A DNA stretch of 36,266 nt from the NCBI GenBank assembly GCA_903824515.1, contig CAIJXA010000079.1, positions 1-36,266 of the forward strand. The letters run 5' to 3'. The position numbers and the translations under genes are program-made. The notes under the pieces are model-generated. The model was given only the letters and a program-made list of their open reading frames with translations. It was not told the DNA's origin and did no database searches. How positions within the stretch are numbered: the stretch's first letter is position 1; each line of letters begins with the position of its first letter. Shown piece after piece: positions 1 through 7,535 of the stretch. Origin of the DNA: an uncultured bacterium (GTDB lineage Bacteria > Patescibacteriota > Minisyncoccia > Moranbacterales > GWC2-37-73).

Positions 1-142
1 AAAAGGGTATTAATACCCCAGGGCAAGCCCTGGACCCTTCAGGCTCACGAGGCAAGCCTCGTAGGCAAATCACCTTTTGCTGCGTCGCTCGCTGCGAAAT
101 GAAAGATTACTTTCATTTCGCTCACTTTGCTAGATAATAAAT
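1..142. repeat. Modular palindromic repeat, copy A
   Basis: Most complete of three related elements (see 5711-5846 and 34653-34733). The shared skeleton is a GTATTAATAC palindrome plus CCCC, then CTTCAGGCTCAC, GCCTCGTAGGC, CCTTTTGCTGCGTCGCTC and GCTAGATAATAAA. This copy carries four perfect or near-perfect hairpins in a row: GGGTATTAATACCC, CCAGGGCAAGCCCTGG, GAGGCAAGCCTC, and a 12-bp stem GCGAAATGAAAG with a 4-nt loop. It lies downstream of the aldolase gene and is cut by the window edge. It resembles REP/BIME-type elements in form only. Confidence 0.75.
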
Positions 143-144
143 AT

Positions 145-179
145 TTGACAATGTAACAATATAACAATATAGCAATTCG
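145..179. repeat. Octamer array (NTARCAAT)4
   Basis: Four tandem 8-nt units (TTGACAAT, GTAACAAT, ATAACAAT, ATAGCAAT) end a few bases before the aldolase stop codon. The same octamer family occurs six times in tandem at 26511-26558. Confidence 0.6.
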
Positions 180-181
180 AG

Positions 182-1045
182 TTAAATCCTCCCGCCGCTG
201 CCAAAATATCCAATTTTTTTCATCACCGCATTTTTCACTTCATTTTGAGCATCCCCCAGAAGTTTTCTAATGTCAAAAGACAAATTATGCTGGTCGCGGA
301 ATGAACCAGCCAAGCTATTTACAAAAGCCAAGCGAGTTGCTGTGTCAACATTGAAACAACAAATTCCCCTACTGATAACTTCTTTCACTTTGCCATTCTC
401 CCAGTCAGAAGCACCATGCAAAATAAGAGGGATACCAACCAATTTATGAATTGCTTCGAGTCGATCATAATCAGGAATGGCGCGTTCTTTGAAAAATCCG
501 TGCGCATTACCAATTGCCACTGCCAATGCATCAATGCCCGTTTCCTTGACAAACTGAGCGGCTTGCTGCGGATCAGTCATATATTTTTCCCAATCAATTT
601 CGCCCATTTCGCCTTCTCCGATATATGGCACACTGCCTAATTCTCCCTGCACGCAGATGTCTTTTTCATGACAAAAATCCACAATTTTTTTTGTTAGCAT
701 TAAATTATCCTCATAACTTTTGCGTGACCCGTCAAACATAACCGATGGAAATCCAATATTAATGCAGCGTTGAATAATTTCGGCACTTTTACCGTGGTCC
801 AGATGAATTCCGACTGGAATTTCTGGAGCATAAAATTCAGCGATATTTTTCACCAGATTAAAGATTGCTCGACCACCCGCATAATCAAGTGTCTTTTCCG
901 TAATTTGAATAATAACCGGACTTTTCATGTCTTTAGCCGCCTCAACAATCGCCCTAGTTGTTTCCATATTGGTCGTGTTAAAAGCGCCGACAGCGTAACC
1001 TCCCTCTTTTGCATTGCTTAAAATTTCTTTGACTGATGTTATCAT
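182..1045 (-). CDS. fba: Class II fructose-bisphosphate (ketose-bisphosphate) aldolase
   Basis: Zinc-dependent class II aldolase, probably cleaving fructose-1,6-bisphosphate to dihydroxyacetone phosphate and glyceraldehyde-3-phosphate in the cytosol. The 287-aa length suits the KbaY/GatY/FbaA-like short branch. Visible motifs are HLDHG near residues 81-85 (catalytic Asp and zinc His), the GELG glutamate near 135, GNAHG near 179-183, LHGAS near 209-213 and the phosphate-binding NVDTATR near 232-238. The residue after LHGAS is Asp where the family usually has Gly. It follows tpiA in the same direction, so two consecutive triose-phosphate steps sit together. Tagatose-bisphosphate specificity cannot be excluded from sequence alone. 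No Shine-Dalgarno precedes the ATG; the arm of a heptad repeat ends there instead. Confidence 0.9.
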   Translation of the reverse strand: MITSVKEILSNAKEGGYAVGAFNTTNMETTRAIVEAAKDMKSPVIIQITEKTLDYAGGRAIFNLVKNIAEFYAPEIPVGIHLDHGKSAEIIQRCINIGFPSVMFDGSRKSYEDNLMLTKKIVDFCHEKDICVQGELGSVPYIGEGEMGEIDWEKYMTDPQQAAQFVKETGIDALAVAIGNAHGFFKERAIPDYDRLEAIHKLVGIPLILHGASDWENGKVKEVISRGICCFNVDTATRLAFVNSLAGSFRDQHNLSFDIRKLLGDAQNEVKNAVMKKIGYFGSGGRI

Positions 1046-1049
1046 TTTT

Positions 1050-1139
1050 CATGGAACATAGAGCATGGAACACATAACATTAGATAATTATGCCAACTAT
1101 CTAGAATTCTTGTTCCATGTTTCATGTTTTATGCTATGT
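1050..1139. repeat. Paired heptad array between tpiA and fba
   Basis: Left arm is four 7-nt units (CATGGAA, CATAGAG, CATGGAA, CACATAA) at 1050-1077. Right arm is four complementary-type units (GTTCCAT, GTTTCAT, GTTTTAT, GCTATGT) at 1112-1139. An inner TAGATA/TATCTA pair extends the hairpin. The right arm overlaps the tpiA stop and last codons; the left arm ends next to the fba start. Confidence 0.75.
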
Positions 1140-1902
1140 GATTATTAAGAATCTCCACTATTTTCAAAAACTCATTTGGAATCAAGCTCTCACGTCCCAC
1201 CAGCACGCCGTCCATTTGGGGATCCAAGCAAACTTGATTAATATTTTTTGAGTTAACTGAGCCTCCATAAAGAATTTTAACTTTCTCAGCCAAGGATGAA
1301 CCATATTTTTCAACCAACATTTTTCTTATGGTTATTTTAACTTCCAAAATATTATCACCGGTCGGAATTACATCGCTGCCAACAGCCCAAATAGGTTCAT
1401 ACGCAAAAACAATTTCTGATATTTTAGAAATAGGCACGTCTTTCAAGCGCTGATCAATTTGCTGGACAATTACCTTCGCTGTTTCACCATCATTCCTCTC
1501 AATTTGCGACTCACCGACACAAACAATTGGAATCAAATTATCCTGCAAGGCAGCCTTTAACTTAGCATTAACGACTTCGCCATTTTCAGCAAAATATTTT
1601 CGCCGTTCGCTATGACCCAAAATGACATATTTGGATCCGACATTTTTCACCATTAAGGATGAAACCTCTCCTGTATATGATCCCCGATCTTCCCAAAAAA
1701 TATTTTGTGCACCAACGAAAACATTTTTCATTTTCAGTTTTTCCGCAAATTTTTCTAAATGTACAAAGGGAGGACAAAGTACAATTTCAACAGAGTTTTT
1801 GGACAATTTCTCGAAGTCTCGCTGAAAAGCCTCCAAATAACAATCGCGCTCAGCGATAGTTAGTAAATTCATCTTCAAATTTCCGACAACTAATTTTTGC
1901 AT
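1129..1902 (-). CDS. tpiA: Triosephosphate isomerase
   Basis: Interconverts dihydroxyacetone phosphate and glyceraldehyde-3-phosphate, feeding the aldolase encoded next door. The 257-aa length is normal. The substrate-binding GNLKMN is at residues 7-12 (usually GNWKMN), the catalytic His is in GHSER near 96-100, the catalytic Glu in YEPIWAVGS near 168-176, and the phosphate-binding YGGS near 212-215. The last codons (HIA, stop) are written by the arm of the downstream heptad repeat, so the extreme C-terminus is repeat-derived. The start ATG is followed directly by the conserved first beta strand, which fixes it. Confidence 0.96.
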   Translation of the reverse strand: MQKLVVGNLKMNLLTIAERDCYLEAFQRDFEKLSKNSVEIVLCPPFVHLEKFAEKLKMKNVFVGAQNIFWEDRGSYTGEVSSLMVKNVGSKYVILGHSERRKYFAENGEVVNAKLKAALQDNLIPIVCVGESQIERNDGETAKVIVQQIDQRLKDVPISKISEIVFAYEPIWAVGSDVIPTGDNILEVKITIRKMLVEKYGSSLAEKVKILYGGSVNSKNINQVCLDPQMDGVLVGRESLIPNEFLKIVEILNNHIA

Positions 1903-2027
1903 ATGGTTCTAAGTTAATTAGAGAAATTTCAACCGAAAATTGATCATTCACTAACTGACATCTTTAAATTTTCAACAATTATTTTTGCAGACATTATCAG
2001 ATAAATACGACCCAGTTTTCAAAAAAA

Positions 2028-2507
2028 TTAAAAATAAATTGTTACCCCAGTCACAATCAAACCGGAAACTATTGTTCCAATCAAAAGCAGTGGCAACGAT
2101 TTTTTCAGTGGCACATTGAAAATAAATGCCGCCAGAGCACCAGTCATCCCGCCCAACAGTGGAATCGGAGTAGCAGCCAAAATGAAAATTGCCCACTCGC
2201 CATATTTTTCCATTTTCCCGTTAGCCCGTTTGCGAGTATGTTCAAACAGCCAAGCAAAAAATTTTTTAAAAATAGGGATATATTTGGAGAGCAACTTTGA
2301 GATTGGATTCAAAAGAAGCACAATGATTGCCATTGAGGAAAAAGTTCCCGCCACAGAATAAAACAAGGCCACCGTCGGCGACAAACCATAAACCTTGATT
2401 GCCAAGGGAATCGAAGCGCGCAGTTCTGTAATTGGAATCAGAGCAATCAAAAAAGTTGCCAATTCTTTCGGAAAACCCAGAAACATATTTATGATAATTT
2501 CGTGCAT
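2028..2507 (-). CDS. Small multidrug export family membrane protein (COG2426-like)
   Basis: Predicted integral membrane protein of about 159 aa. The PITELRASIP segment near the N-terminus and ATPIPLLGGMTG near residue 115 resemble the family annotated as small multi-drug export protein (Sm_multidrug_ex). Four to five hydrophobic segments are visible, with a charged cytoplasmic loop rich in Lys and Arg (HTRKRANGKMEK). I use the internal ATG at 2507 because the 44 upstream residues in the ORF track are translated spacer without family-like sequence. The family name is historical; transport function is not shown by the sequence. It lies between galT and tpiA in the same direction, with no sign of close coupling. 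Confidence 0.75.
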   Translation of the reverse strand: MHEIIINMFLGFPKELATFLIALIPITELRASIPLAIKVYGLSPTVALFYSVAGTFSSMAIIVLLLNPISKLLSKYIPIFKKFFAWLFEHTRKRANGKMEKYGEWAIFILAATPIPLLGGMTGALAAFIFNVPLKKSLPLLLIGTIVSGLIVTGVTIYF

Positions 2508-2644
2508 AATAGATAATTCAAAAATTAAATATCCAAATGGAAAATGGAAAATATTATTAAGAAAATATGTCGCAAAACGACTCAATAATTTTCCATTTTG
2601 AGATTCACATTTTACATTTGCAGATATCCTTACCAACAACTATT

Positions 2645-2716
2645 TACCGATTACTAGTGACTAAACCCCTAAACCCCAATTACCGATTACCGATTACTAG
2701 TTACCGATTACTAATC
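2645..2716. repeat. ATTACCG-type tandem repeat
   Basis: Tandem ATTACCG and ATTACTAG words with a CTAAACCC duplicate. The repeat runs through the galT stop codon, so the last galT residues (ISNR) are encoded by it. A weaker member of the short-word spacer repeats seen through the window. Confidence 0.5.
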
Positions 2717-3768
2717 TGCTTTCGCAGGTATTCCGCTGCTACCTCTGGCTGAATAGTTGAAATTTCAATGCCAGTTTCCAGTTCAAATCCGGCCCAAATT
2801 GCAGTATGTGGCAAAATTTCAATATGCCAATGGAAATAAGGATAGTCCTTACCATCACAAGGCGCAGTGTGGATATAGAAGTTATACGGCGGATCATTCA
2901 GCGCAGTATAAATAGCATTAAGACTCTTGCTAAAAACCTCTGCTAGCTTGATTTTTTCTGTATCTGTGATGCGTTCAAAATATGGGCTATGCTTTTTTGG
3001 CATCACCCAAACCTCAAAGGCCGACCGAGAAGCAAAAGGACAAAAAGCAATAAACTCTTCATTTTCAAAAACAACTCTCTTTTCGCAATCGCTTTCATAT
3101 TCGCTCATCACGCAATACACACAATGCTGGTTGCTCTTGTGATACAGCTGCGCTCCGTCGAGTTCCAATTTTACATAGGGCGCCACAACTGGGATTGCAA
3201 TAATTTGTGAATGAGGATGCGGGATTGAAGCCCCAACTTCTTTGCCATGATTGTGAAAAATCGCAATATAGCTGACATTTTTTTTGTTCATCAAATCAAG
3301 ATAGCGTTCTTGAAAGGCATCAAAAACTTCAGCAACTTCAAGCACATTCATCAAGGCAAGTTGCTTGAAATGATCTCTAGTTACCACAATTTCATGAAAA
3401 CCAACACCAGGCATTGAAAAATATGGTCCTTCTGAGATAGCTTTGGCAATTACAGCTGAGGAAACAGCTGGAAATTTATTCGGAAAAACCCGCAGCGACC
3501 AGTGGCCATCTTTGTCAGTATAAATCAAAACATCTTTCTCTTGACCGCTAGTCACCGGATCCTCAAAAAGACACTGATCAATACCCTTATCGTCTTTGAC
3601 CCGTTCAAACTTCGCAAAATCGTCTGGGCGCTTTGCTCGCCCAGTTGCAATGACAACCCAATCACCCGAAGCAATATCTTGCCGCAGCTGCGAAACTTGA
3701 TCATCTTGATTTTCAGTTTCATTTTCGAGCTTATTTTTGTCTTTTGTTTTTATATTCATCTGAATCAT
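2701..3768 (-). CDS. galT: Galactose-1-phosphate uridylyltransferase family (GalT/HIT)
   Basis: Nucleotidyl-transferase of the GalT branch of the HIT superfamily. Visible features are the N-terminal motif GDWVVIATGRAKRP, a CVYC zinc-ligand pair, the catalytic HPHSQ triad (nucleophilic second His), and a C-terminal PYFHWHIEILPH segment typical of the family. The real substrate may be another sugar-1-phosphate or ADP, as GalT relatives in small genomes vary. The start is uncertain: ATG at 3768 or 3759 both precede a charged, variable leader, while the ORF-track start at 3819 adds spacer-like residues. It sits between the glycosyltransferase and the membrane export-family gene and may supply an activated sugar. 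Confidence 0.87.
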   Translation of the reverse strand: MIQMNIKTKDKNKLENETENQDDQVSQLRQDIASGDWVVIATGRAKRPDDFAKFERVKDDKGIDQCLFEDPVTSGQEKDVLIYTDKDGHWSLRVFPNKFPAVSSAVIAKAISEGPYFSMPGVGFHEIVVTRDHFKQLALMNVLEVAEVFDAFQERYLDLMNKKNVSYIAIFHNHGKEVGASIPHPHSQIIAIPVVAPYVKLELDGAQLYHKSNQHCVYCVMSEYESDCEKRVVFENEEFIAFCPFASRSAFEVWVMPKKHSPYFERITDTEKIKLAEVFSKSLNAIYTALNDPPYNFYIHTAPCDGKDYPYFHWHIEILPHTAIWAGFELETGIEISTIQPEVAAEYLRKQISNR

Positions 3769-3885
3769 TGTAATAAGGTTACCATAATTAGGATTTAGAT
3801 TGTAGAAAATTTCTACCACCTATTAGCTAATTCCAGATACCTATTCTTGTATTTTGTATTTTGAGTTTCCCTAATTCCTGCTAAA

Positions 3886-4641
3886 CTACTTTATCTTTTT
3901 GATGTCATATTTTCCAGTCATCAATCTTCCTTTTGTTTTAAACAAATCAATCAGAACTTGAATAAATCCATTTGGCCCAGTCAAGCTGACAGTTGAACCC
4001 TCTTCATTCAGCCACCGCACTGGCATCTGCGCCACCTTAAAACCAAGCTCCTTAGCAAGTACGATAAGTTCAAAATCAAAACCAAAACGATCAACAACCA
4101 TGCGCTTGGCAACCTCGTGAGCAGCTTTGCCTGTGAGCATCTTGAAGCCACATTGCGTGTCAGGAAAACTCCAGAGACCCAAAACAATCCTAATGAGCCA
4201 ATTTCCACCTTCTCCCATAATCTCGCGATGCTTTGGTTGATGAATCTGAACGAAAGAACCTTTTATTTTTCGAGAACCCACCACAACATCAGCTCCTTTT
4301 TCAAACTCCAACAATGCTTTTTCAACATGAGTAATTGAAGTTGAACCATCAGCATCCAAAAAAACAACGAACTCACCCTTTGCCTCCAAGAGACCTTGAC
4401 GCACAACATAACCCTTACCATGATTTTCTTTATTCCTAATAACCCGCAAATTTTTCACCTGGCTAGCATAATTTTGTGCAACCTGTGCAGTATTATCAGG
4501 AGAACCATCAACAATTACGATTATTTCACAAGTAAAACTTTTTGAACTCAAAAAACTCTCAATCTCCAAGAGATTGCCGCCTATTCGCTCTTTTTCCTTA
4601 TATGCAGGAATAACTATTGATAAATATGGTTTGTTTTCCAT
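3886..4641 (-). CDS. Family 2 glycosyltransferase, dolichyl-phosphate glucosyltransferase-like
   Basis: GT-A fold transferase of 251 aa. The N-terminus LSIVIPAYKEKERI is the classic GT2 opening. DGS near 45-47 and LDADGST near 95-101 give the nucleotide and metal-binding aspartates. NHGKGYVVRQG near 73-83 and DTQCGFKM match the dolichyl/polyprenyl-phosphate sugar transferases (Alg5/DPM1-like). There is no membrane segment, so it would act at the inner face of the membrane on a lipid acceptor such as undecaprenyl phosphate. The donor sugar is not readable from sequence. Neighbouring galT makes a nucleotide-sugar role plausible. Confidence 0.88.
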   Translation of the reverse strand: MENKPYLSIVIPAYKEKERIGGNLLEIESFLSSKSFTCEIIVIVDGSPDNTAQVAQNYASQVKNLRVIRNKENHGKGYVVRQGLLEAKGEFVVFLDADGSTSITHVEKALLEFEKGADVVVGSRKIKGSFVQIHQPKHREIMGEGGNWLIRIVLGLWSFPDTQCGFKMLTGKAAHEVAKRMVVDRFGFDFELIVLAKELGFKVAQMPVRWLNEEGSTVSLTGPNGFIQVLIDLFKTKGRLMTGKYDIKKIK

Positions 4642-4778
4642 TAAAATTTTGTATTATTTATTAGATGTTTTAATTATAGCATATGATTAAAATATGCCTA
4701 GCATTAAAAGCTAGCTTTTCAGGCTTTAGCCTCTAAGAGAGTAAATGCTCACCAAAGTACAAGCTAATATGCTAGCAC

Positions 4779-5186
4779 CTAAAAAGCTGACTCGTCCAAC
4801 CAGCCCTGAAGAATAATTCTGGCAGCCTCCTGATCATCAAACTGGGCAATGTTTTTTCCACCTCTCATTTTGATGTTTGCATGAGCCATTTTGGTTGAAA
4901 ACATTTCATCAGAAAATTCAACCGGAATGCCACAATTCTTTTCGAGTTCTTTTCCAAAATTCATTTTTTCCTCTTCACCTTGTCGATCTTTAGCATGCCG
5001 AGTAATACCAATAATAATTTTTGAAATATTTTCTCGTTGGATAATTACCCCTATACTTGTTTGAAAATTTTTGTCATTTTTAAGTACACCAAAAGCAAAG
5101 GCTATCTTGGTTTCACTATCGGCAATTGCTATTCCAATCTTAGCTTTCCCAAAATCTAACCCCAAAAAAGAGCTTACTTTAGCCAT
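4779..5186 (-). CDS. ruvX: Putative pre-16S rRNA nuclease / Holliday junction resolvase-like (YqgF/RuvX)
   Basis: RNase H-fold protein of about 135 aa. LGLDFGKAKIGIA near the N-terminus carries the first acidic residue. IIIGITRH fits the second strand, the glutamate in VEFSDEMFST the third position, and DDQEAARIILQGWL the C-terminal acidic motif of the family. I take the ATG at 5186 (MAKVSSF) because the family begins shortly before the LGLDFG strand; the ATG at 5213 adds nine residues and cannot be excluded. It is divergent from the small plus-strand ORF starting only a few tens of bases away, so the two probably share a promoter region. Confidence 0.88.
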   Translation of the reverse strand: MAKVSSFLGLDFGKAKIGIAIADSETKIAFAFGVLKNDKNFQTSIGVIIQRENISKIIIGITRHAKDRQGEEEKMNFGKELEKNCGIPVEFSDEMFSTKMAHANIKMRGGKNIAQFDDQEAARIILQGWLDESAF

Positions 5187-5235
5187 ATTTTGACTACCCG
5201 TTGACTTTTGCATAATTATGGTGTATTATTAACAG

Positions 5236-5583
5236 TTGTACCTAGATAATATTAACGCAATCTTAAATGGAGTCAAGTTGAACGCTAAATTAATTACCGG
5301 GACTATTCTTCTTTCCATTTTAATCATTTGCCATTTTCTGAGCCTACTGAAGATTCAGATTCCACTTGAGTGGATAATTTATCCATTGCTATTCTCAACG
5401 GGGATCATCTTAATTCTGACTGGGCTCAGAAAATCAAGCGACAAGCAGGAAGAATTGCAAGTACAAGGTAATCTAGAGGCTTTTGAAGAAAAATTCGGCA
5501 AACTATCTGGTGACACCAGAAGCCTTGAAACTACTTTGCCAAAAATAGTTGAAATCAGCTATACTAATGTTTTTGAGAATTGA
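5236..5583 (+). CDS. Hypothetical small membrane protein, TTG start
   Basis: Unrecognised protein of up to 115 aa. Two hydrophobic segments (about residues 19-40 and 45-63) are followed by a charged, coiled-coil-like tail of about 50 residues. No ATG is available. The upstream TTG (5236) lacks a ribosome site, whereas TTG at 5278 has GGAG five bases upstream, so the shorter 101-aa form may be the real one. An inverted repeat and a T-rich hairpin follow the stop codon, which supports a transcribed unit. It is one of two plus-strand genes in the window. Coding status is probable, not certain. Confidence 0.5.
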   Translation: MYLDNINAILNGVKLNAKLITGTILLSILIICHFLSLLKIQIPLEWIIYPLLFSTGIILILTGLRKSSDKQEELQVQGNLEAFEEKFGKLSGDTRSLETTLPKIVEISYTNVFEN

Positions 5584-5592
5584 AAAATCTTA

Positions 5593-5638
5593 TTACAAGC
5601 TATAAGATATCTTTGCAAATATATCTTATAGCTTGTAA
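5593..5638. repeat. Perfect 18-bp inverted repeat
   Basis: Arms 5593-5610 and 5621-5638 are exact reverse complements (starting TTACAAGCTATAAG) around a 10-nt centre that itself contains TTTGCAAA. It begins about 10 nt after the stop of the plus-strand ORF. No T-run follows directly, so it is not a simple intrinsic terminator by itself. Confidence 0.85.
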
Positions 5639-5649
5639 CCCCAACCCCT

Positions 5650-5679
5650 CCCCAACGTGGACTTACGGGGTCTTTTTTT
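5650..5679 (+). terminator. Possible intrinsic terminator
   Basis: CCCC and GGGG arms separated by 13 nt, followed by TC and seven T. It is placed to terminate the small plus-strand ORF. The stem is short, so this is a moderate call. Confidence 0.45.
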
Positions 5680-5710
5680 GTCCAAATTTCAAAAATTAGT
5701 ATCAATGAAA

Positions 5711-5846
5711 GAGTATTAATACCCCCGAGGCTTGCCCCGAACCCTTCAGGCTCACAAGGCAAGACAGCTCACTCGTGAGCGACGTGTCAAGCCTCGTAGG
5801 CTAAAATACCTTTTGCTGCGTCGCTCACTTCGCTAGATAATAAACT
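5711..5846. repeat. Modular palindromic repeat, copy B
   Basis: Same skeleton as copy A at 1-142: GTATTAATAC, CTTCAGGCTCAC, GCCTCGTAGGC, CCTTTTGCTGCGTCGCTC, GCTAGATAATAAA. Relative to copy A it carries a 28-nt insert containing GCTCAC/GTGAGC and lacks the 33-nt hairpin module near the end. GAGGCTTG and CAAGCCTC form a long-range perfect 8-bp stem. It begins 12 nt downstream of the map stop codon. Confidence 0.78.
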
Positions 5847-5857
5847 AGCCTATGCTG

Positions 5858-6622
5858 TTACTGTGTCAAAATCTCGACTCCGTTTTTGGTAATCAAAATT
5901 GTGTTTTCATAATGCGCACTCAATGAGCCATCGGCTGTTTCAAAAACCCAACCGTCTTTTCCTAACACGGTTTTGAAATTTCCAACATTGATCATGGGCT
6001 CAAGTGCCAACGTCATTCCAGCTTTTAACTGCAAATCCCGAAAACCTTTTTCAAAATAATTTGGAACCTGCGGATCTTCGTGAAGATTTCTTCCAATACC
6101 ATGTCCAACCAAATTCTTCACCACTGAAAAACCTTCAGCCATAACCGTTTTTTCAGCAGCTTTTGAATAATTACTAAGTACACAGCCCTCTTTCAACTCG
6201 CCAATACCCCTCCAAAAAGCTTGCTGTGTGACCTCGATTAATTTTTTTGCTTCTTGAGAGATTTCTCCAACAGCAAAAGTTCGAGCCATGTCAGAAAAAA
6301 AACCTTCTATTTCTAGCCCCATATCAACCTTAAAAATATCGCCATCCCTAAGAATTCGCTGGGAGCTTGGAATTCCATGCACAATTTCATTGTTTATCGA
6401 AGCGCAAATAGTGGCAGGAAATGGATTTTTTCCTCCTCCATAACCCTTAAAGGCTGGTCTTCCACCCAGGTCCAGGATTAGTTTTTCAGCGAGCTCATCC
6501 AATTGCAAAGTTGAAATACCAGGCTTGATTTCTGTCTCAAGACAACGCATAACCTGCGCTAACATTTTTCCAGCTCGGCGCATAATTGCTATTTCTGATT
6601 CAGTTTTGATATGAATAGCCAT
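5858..6622 (-). CDS. map: Methionine aminopeptidase, type I
   Basis: Removes the initiator methionine from nascent proteins. The 254-aa length matches the bacterial type Ia enzyme without extra domains. All metal ligands are visible: Asp in KVDMGLE near 100, Asp in SDMARTF near 111, His in LVGHGIGR near 174, Glu in ALEPMI near 208 and Glu in HYENTI near 239. The substrate-side His in IVHGIP is near 82. It follows secY and adk, the usual end of the spc operon. No infA, rpmJ or rpsM follows here; the operon ends at repeat copy B. Confidence 0.97.
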   Translation of the reverse strand: MAIHIKTESEIAIMRRAGKMLAQVMRCLETEIKPGISTLQLDELAEKLILDLGGRPAFKGYGGGKNPFPATICASINNEIVHGIPSSQRILRDGDIFKVDMGLEIEGFFSDMARTFAVGEISQEAKKLIEVTQQAFWRGIGELKEGCVLSNYSKAAEKTVMAEGFSVVKNLVGHGIGRNLHEDPQVPNYFEKGFRDLQLKAGMTLALEPMINVGNFKTVLGKDGWVFETADGSLSAHYENTILITKNGVEILTQ

Positions 6623-6632
6623 ATTTAAAAAA

Positions 6633-6763
6633 TTTTGAATTTAGAATTTTGAATGTCTACCTCATACCGCTAAGGCATTGGCTTAAATTTAACTTTTTTT
6701 AATCAATGCTTCAGACATTCAGGTATAAAAATTTTATTTGAAATTTGAAATTCAAAATTAGAT
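6633..6763. repeat. Paired heptad-like array between adk and map
   Basis: Left arm has TTTTGAA, TTTAGAA, TTTTGAA in tandem; right arm has ATTTGAA twice, then ATTCAAA and ATTAGAT. An inner GAATGTC/GACATTC pair gives a perfect 7-bp stem. The right arm reaches the adk stop codon. Confidence 0.55.
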
Positions 6764-7396
6764 CTGCCGTATAATATCCTCGAAAACCGCCTCCATTGGC
6801 CTGTTTCCATCAACCTCAATCAGTATTCCCTTGTCGCGATAGTGGCTGATAACGGGAACCGTGACCTCGTAGAAAGTCTTCAGGCGCTTTGCGATGCCAT
6901 CTGGGGTATCATCTCCACGTTGAGTAATTAGGCCACCGCAAATTGGACATATATCATGTTGAGATTGAATATGCTTTCCCAACACAATATGGTTAAGGCA
7001 AACAGTGCATAAATAACGCTTTGTTATTCTTGCAACAGATTCATCATATGGCAACCTTATGTAAATAGCTTTATCAATTGATCTGCCATCAGCTTTCATT
7101 AATTTTTCAACAGGATCAATTTGGCCAATTGTTCGCGGTGCGCTATCAAGAATAACTCCCTTTTCAATTGAGATTTTTTTCAGGCATTCCTGCAAAGTTG
7201 TAACTGTAATATCATCAGGAACCATTTCCTTTTGATCATCAAATTTTTTTACTATTTTTCCAAGCTCAGTGTCTCCTCTTCCCATATCACGAAAAATCTG
7301 TCCGGTTTCGATATGGGACAGATCAAATTTTTCAGCCAGCATGTCGGCCTGTGTCCCCTTTCCGCTTCCCTGAGGACCAAAGATAATTAAATTCAT
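6758..7396 (-). CDS. adk: Adenylate kinase, zinc-type lid
   Basis: Catalyses ATP + AMP to 2 ADP. The P-loop GPQGSGKGT is at residues 7-15. The AMP-site sequence is IETGQIFRDM, and the usual DGFPRT is DSAPRT near 84-89 with the key Arg kept. The lid holds a four-Cys zinc site (C130, C133, C150, C153) and RGDD near 160-163. The 212-aa length is normal for the long form with a lid. It lies between secY and map as in most spc operons. DSAPRT is a departure from the family consensus but keeps the catalytic residue. Confidence 0.95.
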   Translation of the reverse strand: MNLIIFGPQGSGKGTQADMLAEKFDLSHIETGQIFRDMGRGDTELGKIVKKFDDQKEMVPDDITVTTLQECLKKISIEKGVILDSAPRTIGQIDPVEKLMKADGRSIDKAIYIRLPYDESVARITKRYLCTVCLNHIVLGKHIQSQHDICPICGGLITQRGDDTPDGIAKRLKTFYEVTVPVISHYRDKGILIEVDGNRPMEAVFEDIIRQI

Positions 7397-7423
7397 TAAA
7401 TTAAAAAAATAATATTTTTTAAA

Positions 7424-7522
7424 ATTTTCAATTCACAATTTTCAAATAATTTTCAATGAATTAATTTCAATCATTTAGTCATTTAGATTTTATTGAAAAT
7501 TGTGACTTGGAAATTGGAAATT
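7424..7522. repeat. Paired heptad array between secY and adk
   Basis: Right arm is four units GAAAATT, GTGACTT, GGAAATT, GGAAATT (7495-7522). The left arm contains AATTTTC, AATTCAC and AATTTC words that are largely complementary. The unusual third-type units AATTCAC and GTGACTT correspond in the two arms, suggesting the arms were copied from one another. Confidence 0.65.
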
Positions 7523-7535
7523 ACCGCGAAGCGGG

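Noticed and set aside
5559-5762. Minus-strand 67-aa ORF
   Set aside because: It is a translation of repeat copy B and the inverted repeat; the residues follow palindromes rather than a protein pattern.
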